The notes beneath the pieces are model-generated. The model was given only the letters and a program-made list of their open reading frames with translations, was not told the DNA's origin and searched no databases. From assembly GCF_028209395.1 (NCBI RefSeq), contig NZ_JAQLDQ010000005.1, positions 42,454 through 106,453 on the forward strand: a stretch of DNA of 64,000 nucleotides, given 5' to 3'. Of this stretch, positions 8,967 to 19,599 are shown piece after piece. The position numbers and the translations under genes are program-made. This DNA is from Collinsella aerofaciens. Lineage in GTDB: Bacteria; Actinomycetota; Coriobacteriia; Coriobacteriales; Coriobacteriaceae. Numbering within the stretch: the first letter of the stretch is position 1; every line of letters begins with the position of its first letter.

Positions 8967-11063
8967 ATGGCAGACGCTAAGGATTTCCTGTTTGAGATCG
9001 GTACGGAAGAAATGCCCTCCGCACCGCTGAACAATGCCGTCAAGCAGCTTGGCACCATGATCGCCAAGGGTCTCGACGAGGCCGGTCTGGCCCACGGCGA
9101 GGTCCGTGTGATCTCGAGCCCGCGCCGCCTGGCTGCGCTCGTTGCCGACGTCGCCACCGCGACCGACGAGGTTCACGAGGTCAAGCGCGGCCCCGCGGCC
9201 AACATCGCCTTCGATGCCGATGGTAACGCCACCAAGGCCGCCCAGGGCTTCGCCCGCAAGTGCGGTGTGGCTGCCGAGGACCTGGTTCGTCGCGAGGACA
9301 CTGACGGTCGCGAGTATGTGTTCGCTGAGAAGAACATTCCCTCCGCACCGGCTACGCCGATTCTGACCGCTCTGTGCGAGAAGACCATCGCCGGCCTGCA
9401 GTGGCCCAACTACCGCAGCCAGCGCTGGGGTCACGAGCATGCGACCTTTGTTCGTCCGGTCCGCTGGATCTGCTGTCTTTTGGGCGAGGATGTTGTGCCC
9501 GTGTCGTTTGCCGACGTGACGAGTGGCAACACCACGCGTGGTCATCGCGTACTTGGCCCTGGTGACCACGTTGTCGCCAGCCCCGCCGTCTACGAGCAGG
9601 TGCTCGAGGACGCCGGCGTGCTCTCTGCTGAGCGTCGTCGTGAGGCCATCCTTGCCGGTATCGCCGAGGTCGAGGCTGCCCGTCCCGGCTGCCATGTTGA
9701 TACGCCCAAGAAGGTCTTCGAAGAGGTCATCAACCTCTGCGAGTGGCCGACGGTGCTCGTCGGTACCTTCGACGAGGAGTTCCTCAAGGTCCCGCACGAG
9801 ATCATCTGCGAGTCCATGCTCACCAATCAGCGCTACTTCCCGATCTATGACGGCGAGAGTAAGCTCACGCGTGAGTTCGTGGTCGTCTCCAACAGCAAGC
9901 CCGAGAACGCCGAGCGCGTGATCGACGGCAACGAGCGCGTCGTGCGCGCCCGTCTGGACGACGCTAAGTTCTTCTACGAGGAGGACCTGAAGATCTCCCT
10001 CGACGAGTTCCGTGAGCGTCTGGCCAAGGTTGCCTTCCAGGAGAAGCTCGGTAGCGTGCTCGCCAAGTCCGAGCGCATCGAGCAGCTCGCGCTCGCTATC
10101 GCCCGCGAGGCTCACCTGGGCGCCCATCTTGCCGCCGACGCTGCTCGCGCCGCACACCTGTGCAAGGCAGACCTGGTGTCCAACGCCGTCGTCGAGTTCA
10201 CGAGCCAGCAGGGCGTGATGGGCGGTTATTACGCGACCGCGATGGGGGAGAACGACGAGGTCGCCCACGCCATTCGCGATCACTATCGTCCCCGCTTTGC
10301 CGGTGACGAGCTGCCCGAGGGCACCGCTGGCTGCATCGTGGCCTGCGCCGACAAGCTCGATACCATCGCCGGTATCTTTGCCATCGGCGAGCCCCCGACC
10401 GGCTCTTCGGACCCCTACGCGCTGCGTCGTGCCGCTATCGGCATCATCAACATCCTGCGCGATCGCCTGCCGATTGACCCCACGTCGCTGATCGACTTCG
10501 CCCTTGAGCTCTACAGTGAGCAGGGCATTGAGTTCGACGCCGCCGAGGTCGCCCAGCAGGTTCGCGACTTCTTCCATGGCCGCCTGGTGAGCATGGCCCG
10601 TGACGAAAAGATCCCGGCCGATACCGTTGCCGCCGTCTCCGCGGTGCACATCATCGCCCCGTCCGTCTTCTTCGCCCGCTGCGCCGCCCTCGACGAGGCT
10701 CGCAAGAACGATGCCGAGACCTTTGACAACCTGGCTACCGCCTATGCCCGCGCCGCGCACATCTCCAAGCCCGAGCTGGGTGCGGAGTACGACCGCGCCC
10801 TGATGGGCGAGGCCGAGCTCGCGCTTGCCGACGCCTCCGAGGCTGCTCAGACCGCTGTCGACGCCGCCCTTGCTGCCGAGGATTACCCGGCCGCATTTGC
10901 CGCCCTTGCCGCCCTGCGCGCCCCCATCGACCGCTTCTTCGACGAGGTCATGGTCATGGACAAGGACGAGCAGCTTCGCGATAATCGCCTTAAGCTGCTC
11001 AACCGCTTCGAGGCCGTTTTCTCCGGCATCGCCAACATCGGTGAGCTTGCCCGCAAAAAGTAA
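8967..11063 (+). CDS. glyS: Glycine--tRNA ligase beta subunit
   Basis: Beta subunit that binds tRNA-Gly and completes the bacterial glycyl-tRNA synthetase. It has 698 residues, typical. It begins DFLFEIGTEEMPS, the family's N-terminal motif. The central part includes SQRWGHEHATFVRPVRWI, an HD-like segment (AADAARAAHLCKADLVSNAV) and the GSSDPYALRRAAIG motif; a C-terminal anticodon-binding helical region follows. It is translated with glyQ. Confidence 0.97.
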   Translation: MADAKDFLFEIGTEEMPSAPLNNAVKQLGTMIAKGLDEAGLAHGEVRVISSPRRLAALVADVATATDEVHEVKRGPAANIAFDADGNATKAAQGFARKCGVAAEDLVRREDTDGREYVFAEKNIPSAPATPILTALCEKTIAGLQWPNYRSQRWGHEHATFVRPVRWICCLLGEDVVPVSFADVTSGNTTRGHRVLGPGDHVVASPAVYEQVLEDAGVLSAERRREAILAGIAEVEAARPGCHVDTPKKVFEEVINLCEWPTVLVGTFDEEFLKVPHEIICESMLTNQRYFPIYDGESKLTREFVVVSNSKPENAERVIDGNERVVRARLDDAKFFYEEDLKISLDEFRERLAKVAFQEKLGSVLAKSERIEQLALAIAREAHLGAHLAADAARAAHLCKADLVSNAVVEFTSQQGVMGGYYATAMGENDEVAHAIRDHYRPRFAGDELPEGTAGCIVACADKLDTIAGIFAIGEPPTGSSDPYALRRAAIGIINILRDRLPIDPTSLIDFALELYSEQGIEFDAAEVAQQVRDFFHGRLVSMARDEKIPADTVAAVSAVHIIAPSVFFARCAALDEARKNDAETFDNLATAYARAAHISKPELGAEYDRALMGEAELALADASEAAQTAVDAALAAEDYPAAFAALAALRAPIDRFFDEVMVMDKDEQLRDNRLKLLNRFEAVFSGIANIGELARKK

Positions 11064-11097
11064 GCCAGCCTGCGCGTAAGCGCAAAAGGAGCCCCGC

Positions 11098-11973
11098 ATG
11101 GATTGCCCGGTCACCGCTCGTCCCACCGTTATCGTTATCTCCGACTCGCTCGGTGATACCGCTTGTGAGGTGGTGCTTGCGGCGTCCGGGCAATTTGATG
11201 AAGGGGCTTTTCGTTTGTTGCGCCTGCCCAAGGTGACCTCGGTGGAGCAGGTGGAGTCGTTTGTGGGCCCGCGCGTCGATGCCGACCATCGCGATATTGC
11301 CGTGTTTCACACCATTGTCGATCCGGCGCTTCGCGCCCGCGTGCTCGATTACCTGGGCATGCTGCATATCCGTTCGGTCGACCTGATCGGTCCGACGCTC
11401 GCCGTGCTATCGTCGCTCATCGGTGTGCCGCCCAAAGGCGTCGCGGGCGTGATTCACAGGACCGATGACCGCTATTTCCATCGTATCGAGGCCATGGAAT
11501 ATTTCGTTGAGCACGATGACGGGCGCGGTTGCGACGATTTGTCGGGTGCCGATATCGTGCTGCTGGGCGTATCGCGCACGTCCAAGACGCCGCTGTCGAT
11601 GTATCTGGCTTATCAGGGCTACAAGGTTGCCAATGTTCCGTTGGCCCATGGCATGGAGCCGCCGAAGTCGATTTACGAGGTCGACCCGATGCGCCTGTTC
11701 GGCCTGATTTCGACCGTCGATGTGATTTCCGAAATTCGCGATAGCCGCTTGGGCGATGACTACGCTCGTGCCGTTGCCGGCTCCTATGCCGAGCCCGAGA
11801 GCGTGCGCAGCGAGCTTGAGGAAGCTCGTGCCCTCATGAAACGCCTAGGCTGCTTTGTGGTGCGTACCGACGGCAAGGCCATCGAGGAAAGCGCTGCCGA
11901 GATCATTAGCCACTTGGAGGAAATCCAAGAAGCCCGTGCCCGCCGAACCGCCCGCCGAGCCCAGCAAAGTTAA
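11098..11973 (+). CDS. ppsR: Pyruvate, phosphate dikinase regulatory protein
   Basis: Bifunctional DUF299-family kinase/pyrophosphorylase that switches PPDK off (ADP-dependent phosphorylation of the regulatory Thr) and on (Pi-dependent removal). It has 291 residues. Visible motifs are ISDSLGDTACEV at the N-terminus, VIHRTDDRYFHRIEAMEY, and GVSRTSKTPLSMYLA (about residues 157-171). A DUF299 protein can act on PPDK or PEP synthase; the ppdK gene immediately downstream points to PPDK. AAAGGAG precedes ATG 11098. Confidence 0.92.
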   Translation: MDCPVTARPTVIVISDSLGDTACEVVLAASGQFDEGAFRLLRLPKVTSVEQVESFVGPRVDADHRDIAVFHTIVDPALRARVLDYLGMLHIRSVDLIGPTLAVLSSLIGVPPKGVAGVIHRTDDRYFHRIEAMEYFVEHDDGRGCDDLSGADIVLLGVSRTSKTPLSMYLAYQGYKVANVPLAHGMEPPKSIYEVDPMRLFGLISTVDVISEIRDSRLGDDYARAVAGSYAEPESVRSELEEARALMKRLGCFVVRTDGKAIEESAAEIISHLEEIQEARARRTARRAQQS

Positions 11974-12111
11974 CTCATTTCGGTAGCTAAAAATGCACCG
12001 TCTCAAAAAGACTACCTAAAAATAATGCACGATATTGGTAAAGCGATTTAGCAAAGAACCTGCATTTGACCTGCAATTCTCTTGCATTGGTATCTTCATA
12101 ATGTAACCACC

Positions 12112-12149
12112 TTTACCTACCGTTTACCGTCACATTTACCACGTTTACC
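12112..12149 (+). promoter_or_regulatory. Array of four TTTACC repeats upstream of ppdK
   Basis: Four exact TTTACC hexamers occur at 12112, 12123, 12135 and 12144, spaced 11, 12 and 9 bp, roughly one helical turn. A fifth copy in inverted orientation (GGTAAA) is at 12037-12042. The cluster lies about 40-80 bp upstream of the TATAGT at 12191-12196, a fitting place for an activator. Which protein binds is unknown. The rest of the 298-bp spacer holds no gene. Confidence 0.5.
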
Positions 12150-12190
12150 AAACCCCGCGCCCTCTACGCAAGCCCGCTCAATGCCCGCCG

Positions 12191-12196
12191 TATAGT
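12191..12196 (+). promoter_or_regulatory. -10 element of ppdK
   Basis: TATAGT at 12191-12196, about 75 bp before the ppdK start, without a recognisable -35. This is consistent with an activator-dependent promoter using the TTTACC array upstream. Confidence 0.45.
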
Positions 12197-12271
12197 ACCC
12201 TCACGGCCCGCATCCGGCGGGTCGATTCGTTACCACGGTCGTGCGCGAGAGCGCATGGAAGGGGAAGTATC

Positions 12272-15022
<2,751 letters not shown>

Positions 15023-15060
15023 TGTTTTGGGTATAGACGCCTAGCGTAGCCCCCTTCATG

Positions 15061-15092
15061 CCGCCTGCCTCATTCGTGAGGCGGGCGGTTAT
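15061..15092 (+). terminator. Hairpin terminator after ppdK
   Basis: A 12-bp stem (15061-15072 with 15077-15088, one G-T pair) is capped by a stable TTCG tetraloop. The T-tail is weak (TTATC), so termination may be partial or need help. Confidence 0.6.
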
Positions 15093-15134
15093 CATGTGCG
15101 GGTTTTGTCTTTTTGTCTGCGTAAAAAATTGTTC

Positions 15135-15162
15135 TTGCAGCATAAACCCGCGCGTGTATACT
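15135..15162 (+). promoter_or_regulatory. Promoter of rplS
   Basis: TTGCAG (15135-15140), a 16-bp spacer and TATACT (15157-15162). The predicted leader includes a GTGCCG...CGGCAC hairpin (15185-15208) before the rplS ribosome-binding site. L19 leaders are autoregulated in some bacteria; here that is only a possibility. Confidence 0.55.
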
Positions 15163-15231
15163 CGAATACGTTTGTTCAACTACGTGCCGGCCAAGGTGGT
15201 ACGGCACCTCTAGAAGAGTAAGGAATTGCAC

Positions 15232-15573
15232 ATGGATTACATCCGCGCAATCGAGCGTCAGCAGATCCGCGAGGACATTCCTCAGGTTCGCGTCGCCGAC
15301 AACGTCAAGGTTCACTACCGCATTAAGGAAGGCGACCGCGAGCGCATCCAGGTCTTCCAGGGCGACGTCATCCGCATGGCCGGCGCCGGTGCCCGCGAGA
15401 CCTTCACCGTCCGCAAGATGTCCTTCGGTGTCGGTGTTGAGCGTACCTTCCCGCTTCACAGCCCCAAGATCGCCAAGCTCGAGGTCGTTCGTCATGGTCG
15501 CGTCCGTCGCGCCAAGCTGTACTACCTCCGCGACAAGGTGGGCAAGGCTGCTCGCATCCCCGAGAAGCGCTAA
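15232..15573 (+). CDS. rplS: 50S ribosomal protein L19
   Basis: L19 lies at the 30S-50S interface. It has 113 residues, typical, with [23 protein letters not shown] core (here [17 protein letters not shown]), VFQGDVI and the conserved [15 protein letters not shown] and [15 protein letters not shown] motifs. ATG 15232 has TAAGGA 8 bp upstream; an upstream in-frame TTG (15226) is too close to that site. It is transcribed alone, with a promoter before it and a terminator after it. Confidence 0.97.
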   Translation: MDYIRAIERQQIREDIPQVRVADNVKVHYRIKEGDRERIQVFQGDVIRMAGAGARETFTVRKMSFGVGVERTFPLHSPKIAKLEVVRHGRVRRAKLYYLRDKVGKAARIPEKR

Positions 15574-15607
15574 GAAGATCGCAGCGTCTGTCCACTCGTT
15601 TGGACAC

Positions 15608-15640
15608 AAGGGCCACCTTCGGGTGGCCCTTCTTTTTATT
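15608..15640 (+). terminator. Rho-independent terminator after rplS
   Basis: A 10-bp perfect GC-rich stem (15608-15617 with 15622-15631) with a TTCG loop is followed by TCTTTTTATTT. Confidence 0.92.
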
Positions 15641-15666
15641 TGATTTGCATGCAAGGAGGGCCTGGT

Positions 15667-16455
15667 ATGGCCAACATGACGAGCTCGGTTTCGGCATCGC
15701 AGGTTGCCGGTGAGTTGGCGAGCGCCACGTTTGAGGAGATTCCCGCCCTCGTGGAGCATTATCGCGAGGACCCGCGCCAGCAGGTGATCAAGGCTTGCGA
15801 ACGCGCCCTCAAACGCCATGCCAAAGAGCTTGCCGAGCGCGAGCGCGTCAATGACATGTACGAGCTTATGCATGAGCTTGGCGGCGATGGAGTGGTCGTT
15901 GGTGTCGACGAGGTGGGTCGCGGATCGGTGGCCGGTCCTTTGACGGTATGCGCTGTCTGCCTTCCTATGGAGCCGCGCGTCTGGGGCATCAACGATTCCA
16001 AAAAGCTCACGCCGGCGCGCCGCGAGTTGCTCTCTGTGAAGATTGCCGAGGTGGCGAAGGCGATCGGTTTTTGTCATATCGCACCGAAGGATATCGATGA
16101 GATGGGCATGGCCCGTGCTATCCGTACCGCCGTTGCGGGCGCCGTGGCCGATACGGGGCTCGAGCCCGATTGCGTGCTTATGGATGGCAACCCCTTGGGC
16201 GCCGTTCCTAACGAGCGCGATGTGGTGAAGGGCGATGCCAAGATCGCCTGCATCGCCGCGGCGTCCATCATGGCCAAGGTCACGCGTGACGAGATGATGG
16301 TCGAGTACGACGCCGAGTATCCCGAGTACCATCTGGCCGAGTCGAAGGGCTATGCGAGCCCCGAGCACATCGAGGCCATTCGCAAACATGGACTTTGTCC
16401 GCTGCACCGCGTGAGCTTTTGCGGAAACTTTCTGCAGACTGAGCGCCTTTTCTAG
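15667..16455 (+). CDS. rnhB: Ribonuclease HII
   Basis: Removes ribonucleotides and RNA primers from DNA. It has 262 residues. An N-terminal helical domain of about 75 residues, as in Bacillus-type RNase HII, precedes the catalytic motif GVDEVGRGSVAGP (Asp81, Glu82). INDSKKLTPARR, LMDGNPLG and AAASIMAKVTRD, which carries the last acidic residue, follow. ATG 15667 is preceded by AAGGAGG at 15653-15659. Confidence 0.96.
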   Translation: MANMTSSVSASQVAGELASATFEEIPALVEHYREDPRQQVIKACERALKRHAKELAERERVNDMYELMHELGGDGVVVGVDEVGRGSVAGPLTVCAVCLPMEPRVWGINDSKKLTPARRELLSVKIAEVAKAIGFCHIAPKDIDEMGMARAIRTAVAGAVADTGLEPDCVLMDGNPLGAVPNERDVVKGDAKIACIAAASIMAKVTRDEMMVEYDAEYPEYHLAESKGYASPEHIEAIRKHGLCPLHRVSFCGNFLQTERLF

Positions 16456-16504
16456 GCCAATTGTGGAGACATGGACCTCTGGGGTTTTATAAACCTGCTG
16501 GTAG

Positions 16505-16546
16505 CGGGCCGTATGCAACACCATTGTTGCGTACGGCCCGTTTTTT
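16505..16546 (+). terminator. Rho-independent terminator after rnhB
   Basis: A 16-bp stem (16505-16520 with 16525-16540, one G-T pair) is followed by TTTTTT. It isolates rnhB from the yraN-comM-dprA unit, so the latter needs its own promoter. Confidence 0.93.
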
Positions 16547-16553
16547 GACGGCA

Positions 16554-16573
16554 TTTGGTCAGCTTTTGGTTTG
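16554..16573 (+). promoter_or_regulatory. Competence-operon motif, copy 1 (upstream of yraN-comM-dprA)
   Basis: TTTGGTCAGCTTTTGGTTTG. It contains two TTTGGT units whose starts are 11 bp apart (16554 and 16565). A 19/20-identical copy lies at 44906-44925 upstream of comEA-comEC. It starts 14 bp after the rnhB terminator stem and 91 bp before yraN. Inferred to be an activator site for transformation genes. Confidence 0.55.
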
Positions 16574-16644
16574 CTTCCGGTACTTACCCGCATGAAAGGT
16601 GCCCTCATCATCGGGGCAATGCAGTGTGCGGGAAAGGAGACCCC

Positions 16645-17130
16645 ATGAGTGCCGCAAGCAAAAAGAGCAAGACGCAGCAGCTCAAGGAGCGTTGGGAAAA
16701 CGGCGAGCTCGACTCCGGGGCGATGACGCCCGAGTTTATCAAGGGACTCAGTCCCCGCGAGCTAGGCATGCTGGGCGAGCTGATCACCATCGACTACTTT
16801 AACGAGCGCGGCTACACCTTGCTGGAGCAGGGCTATCGTTGCACCGAGGGCGAGGCCGATCTGGTGCTGCTCGATGAGCTCGACGATGTCGTGGTGATGG
16901 CCGAGGTCAAGACCAGACGCGTTTCGCTGGATTGCACCACGCGGGTCTTTCCCGAGGAGGCCGTGGACGCCCAAAAGCAACGCCGCTACCGCCGCATCGC
17001 AAGTTGCTATCTCATGGAGCATTATCCGCTCAAGGCGATTCGCTTCGATGCTGTGGGTGTCACCATCCGCGGCGGGCATATCGCCGAGATCGAGCATCAG
17101 TACAACGCGTTCGATTGGCAGGTGTCGTGA
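16645..17130 (+). CDS. yraN: UPF0102 family protein YraN (nuclease-like fold)
   Basis: YraN proteins have a restriction-endonuclease/Holliday-resolvase-like fold; their exact role is unsettled, but they travel with dprA, comM and rnhB. The core has LGELITIDYFNERGYTLLEQ, GEADLVLL and MAEVKTRR, i.e. the Glu-Asp-EVK catalytic-like residues are preserved. It has 161 residues, about 40 more than the minimal family because of a charged N-terminal extension. ATG 16645 follows AAAGGAGA. Its stop overlaps the comM start by 1 bp. Confidence 0.88.
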   Translation: MSAASKKSKTQQLKERWENGELDSGAMTPEFIKGLSPRELGMLGELITIDYFNERGYTLLEQGYRCTEGEADLVLLDELDDVVVMAEVKTRRVSLDCTTRVFPEEAVDAQKQRRYRRIASCYLMEHYPLKAIRFDAVGVTIRGGHIAEIEHQYNAFDWQVS

Positions 17131-18653
17131 TGGCGTTCGAGACGTTTGCCGTTCACGCGGCCTGCATCCGCGGCGTCGAGGCGATTCACGTCACGGTCGA
17201 GGTCTCGCTTGCCGGTGGCGTTCCGGGCATCCAGATGCTCGGCATTCCGAGTATGGAGGTGATGGAGTCACGCGGTCGTATTCGCTGCGCGATGCGCTCC
17301 GCCGGGTTCGAGATCCCGCGCTCGGGCATTACCGTTAACCTGGCACCCGGCGATATCCGCAAGACCGGTAGCGGCTTTGATCTGCCCATCGCCATTGCGG
17401 TGCTTGCAGCCGACGGGCAGATTCCCCGCGACAACCTCGATCGTTGTCTTATCGCTGGTGAGCTCGGCTTGGACGGTACGGTGCTTCCCGTTAAGGGCGA
17501 GGTGGCGTTCCAGCTATTGGCTCGTGATTTGGGGCTGTCCTTTATCGCCGGCAGGTCAGACCAGCATGTGCCACTCGCGGGCGTGGATTGTGGATTCATC
17601 GATCATTTGTCTCAGCTTGCTCATGGTATGGGCGATGCCGCGCGGCACTACTTGGATTCCGAGGGCGTCGAGGCGACCTTTGAGCCTGAGCTCGACTATG
17701 CCGACGTGCTTGGGCAGGAAGTCGCTAAACGCGGCATGGCGCTTGCGGCGGCAGGAGAACTCGGCTTGCTCATGATTGGGTCCCCGGGATCGGGCAAGAC
17801 GATGCTTGCGCGCCGTATGACCGGCATCCTGCCTGAGCTTTCCGTTGAGGATCAACAGGAGGCGCTGTGCATCCATTCGGTTTTGGGTGAGAACATTGAT
17901 GGCTTGTTGGCAGGTCATCGGCCGTTTCGAAGCCCCCATCACAGCATTTCAACGGCGGGCCTCATTGGCGGCGGGCGCCCGGTGCATCCGGGTGAGATCA
18001 GCCTGGCTCATGGCGGCGTGCTCTTTTTGGACGAGCTTGCCGAGTTTCCCACGGGTGTGCTGCAGACGCTGCGTCAGCCCATCGAGCGCGGCTACGTCAG
18101 GATCGTGCGCGTCGACGGGGCCTTTACCTTCCCGTCGCGCTTTCAGCTACTGGCTGCGAGCAATCCCTGCCCTTGCGGCTTTTTGGGCGATCGCGAGGTG
18201 CCGTGTCGCTGCTCGGCGGCGATGGTCGAGCGCTATCGGTCTAAACTGCGCGGTCCTTTGGCCGACCGTATCGACATGATGATCGATGTGACCCGTCCCG
18301 ACCCCCAAGTGATTATCGAGGGTGCGGAGGGCATGTCGTCTGCCGAGTTACGTGACTACGTTGTGCGCGGTCGCGCCTTTCGCGCTTGGCGCGAATCCCG
18401 CATGGACGATGCGGATGCCGAGGCCGAGGATGACGAGACACGGTCCATTGACGGCGTCGTTTCGACCTTTGAGCTCGATGATGCGGCGGAGAAGTGTGTG
18501 CTCGGCCTGTCGAAGCGCACGCATCTCACAGGGCGTGGCATCGTGCGCCTGGTTCGCATTGCGCGCACGATCGCAGATGTCGCCGAGAGCGAGCAAGTGA
18601 CGCAGGACCACGTGCTCGAGGCGGCGATGTACCAGGGAAGGAGGGACCAATGA
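17130..18653 (+). CDS. comM: ComM/YifB family AAA+ ATPase (Mg-chelatase-like)
   Basis: ComM is a hexameric helicase that drives branch migration during natural transformation; related YifB proteins occur widely. It has 507 residues. An N-terminal Lon-like domain (GIPSMEVMESRGRIRCAMRS, KTGSGFDLPIAIAVLAA) precedes the AAA+ core with Walker A GSPGSGKT (about 215-222) and Walker B GGVLFLDELAEF. NPCPCGFLGD follows, with a zinc-like cysteine cluster, then a C-terminal Mg-chelatase domain. ATG 17130 overlaps the yraN stop. Its stop overlaps the dprA start. Confidence 0.93.
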   Translation: MAFETFAVHAACIRGVEAIHVTVEVSLAGGVPGIQMLGIPSMEVMESRGRIRCAMRSAGFEIPRSGITVNLAPGDIRKTGSGFDLPIAIAVLAADGQIPRDNLDRCLIAGELGLDGTVLPVKGEVAFQLLARDLGLSFIAGRSDQHVPLAGVDCGFIDHLSQLAHGMGDAARHYLDSEGVEATFEPELDYADVLGQEVAKRGMALAAAGELGLLMIGSPGSGKTMLARRMTGILPELSVEDQQEALCIHSVLGENIDGLLAGHRPFRSPHHSISTAGLIGGGRPVHPGEISLAHGGVLFLDELAEFPTGVLQTLRQPIERGYVRIVRVDGAFTFPSRFQLLAASNPCPCGFLGDREVPCRCSAAMVERYRSKLRGPLADRIDMMIDVTRPDPQVIIEGAEGMSSAELRDYVVRGRAFRAWRESRMDDADAEAEDDETRSIDGVVSTFELDDAAEKCVLGLSKRTHLTGRGIVRLVRIARTIADVAESEQVTQDHVLEAAMYQGRRDQ

Positions 18654-19585
18654 TGGCCGAGGGGACCTTCGAGCTGCACCCAGGTGATGCATTGTATCCC
18701 GAGACCGTTTTGGAGCTTTCTGATGTACCCCAGACGCTTTATGTGCGCGGCAACCCCGAGGTGCTTTCGTCGCCCGCGCTCTCCATCATCGGCGCGCGCA
18801 AGGCCTCGCCGTATGGTCTTGCCGTGGCAGAGCTTGCGGCAAAGGTGGCGGTCGAGGCGGGCGTGACGGTAGTTTCGGGCGGCGCGGTCGGTTGTGACCA
18901 GGCCTCGGGTTGGGCTGCGGTCAACGCCGGCGGCAAACACGTCGTGGTGCTGGGGACGGGTGCCGACGTGGTCTATCCGCGTTCGAGCGCCGGGCTTATT
19001 ACGCGCACGCTCGATACGGGTGGCGCGGTCGTGTCGATCTCTCCGTGGGGCATGGGTCCGCGCAAGTTTGCCTTTCCGCGCCGCAATCGCGTGATCGCGG
19101 CCCTGTCGCAAGCCCTCTTTGTATCCGAGGCGGGTATGCCTTCCGGGACGTTTTCTACAGCCGAGGCTGCGATGGATTTGGGGCGCGAACTTCTTGCCGT
19201 GCCGGGGTCGATCCTATCGCCCGAGTCGCGTGGCACGAATTACCTCATTGCGAACGGTGCCTGCTGCATTGTCGACGAGGAATCTATCGAGATGGCTATC
19301 TCACGCATCTACGGAACCCTGCGCTACTCGCGCCCCGATGCTCCCGGCATTGCCGACCTGGATCCAACGCAGCAGACCGTGATGCATGCGCTCATCGCCT
19401 CTCCGCTCAAGGTCGACGACATCGCGGCGCTCGTCTCGCTCGATGCTGTCGGCGTACTCAAACTCTTGGGTTCGCTTGAACTCGAGGGCCTTATCGAGCG
19501 CATGATGGATGGAAGGTATGCGCCCTCCAAGTTTGCCCTTCACGCCCAGACACCCTTCGGTCACAATGGAAAACGTGTCAATTAG
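18650..19585 (+). CDS. dprA: DNA-processing protein DprA
   Basis: Loads RecA on incoming single-stranded DNA in transformation. It has 311 residues. The Rossmann-like core contains IIGARKASPYG, VVSGGAVGCDQASGW, VLGTGADVVYPRSS and the FPRRNRVIAALSQALFVSEA motif; a C-terminal winged-helix segment (about 245-300) ends the protein. The N-terminal SAM domain of longer DprA proteins is absent. Start ATG 18650 (or 18653) is preceded by GGAAGGAGGG. Operon yraN-comM-dprA, overlapping junctions. Confidence 0.95.
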   Translation: MMAEGTFELHPGDALYPETVLELSDVPQTLYVRGNPEVLSSPALSIIGARKASPYGLAVAELAAKVAVEAGVTVVSGGAVGCDQASGWAAVNAGGKHVVVLGTGADVVYPRSSAGLITRTLDTGGAVVSISPWGMGPRKFAFPRRNRVIAALSQALFVSEAGMPSGTFSTAEAAMDLGRELLAVPGSILSPESRGTNYLIANGACCIVDEESIEMAISRIYGTLRYSRPDAPGIADLDPTQQTVMHALIASPLKVDDIAALVSLDAVGVLKLLGSLELEGLIERMMDGRYAPSKFALHAQTPFGHNGKRVN

Positions 19586-19599
19586 AAAGGTGTTTGCAG

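Noticed and set aside
8547..11231. Open frame of 894 codons antisense to glyQ-glyS
   Set aside because: Same shadow effect; it spans the ends of three clear genes on the other strand and has no recognisable domain.
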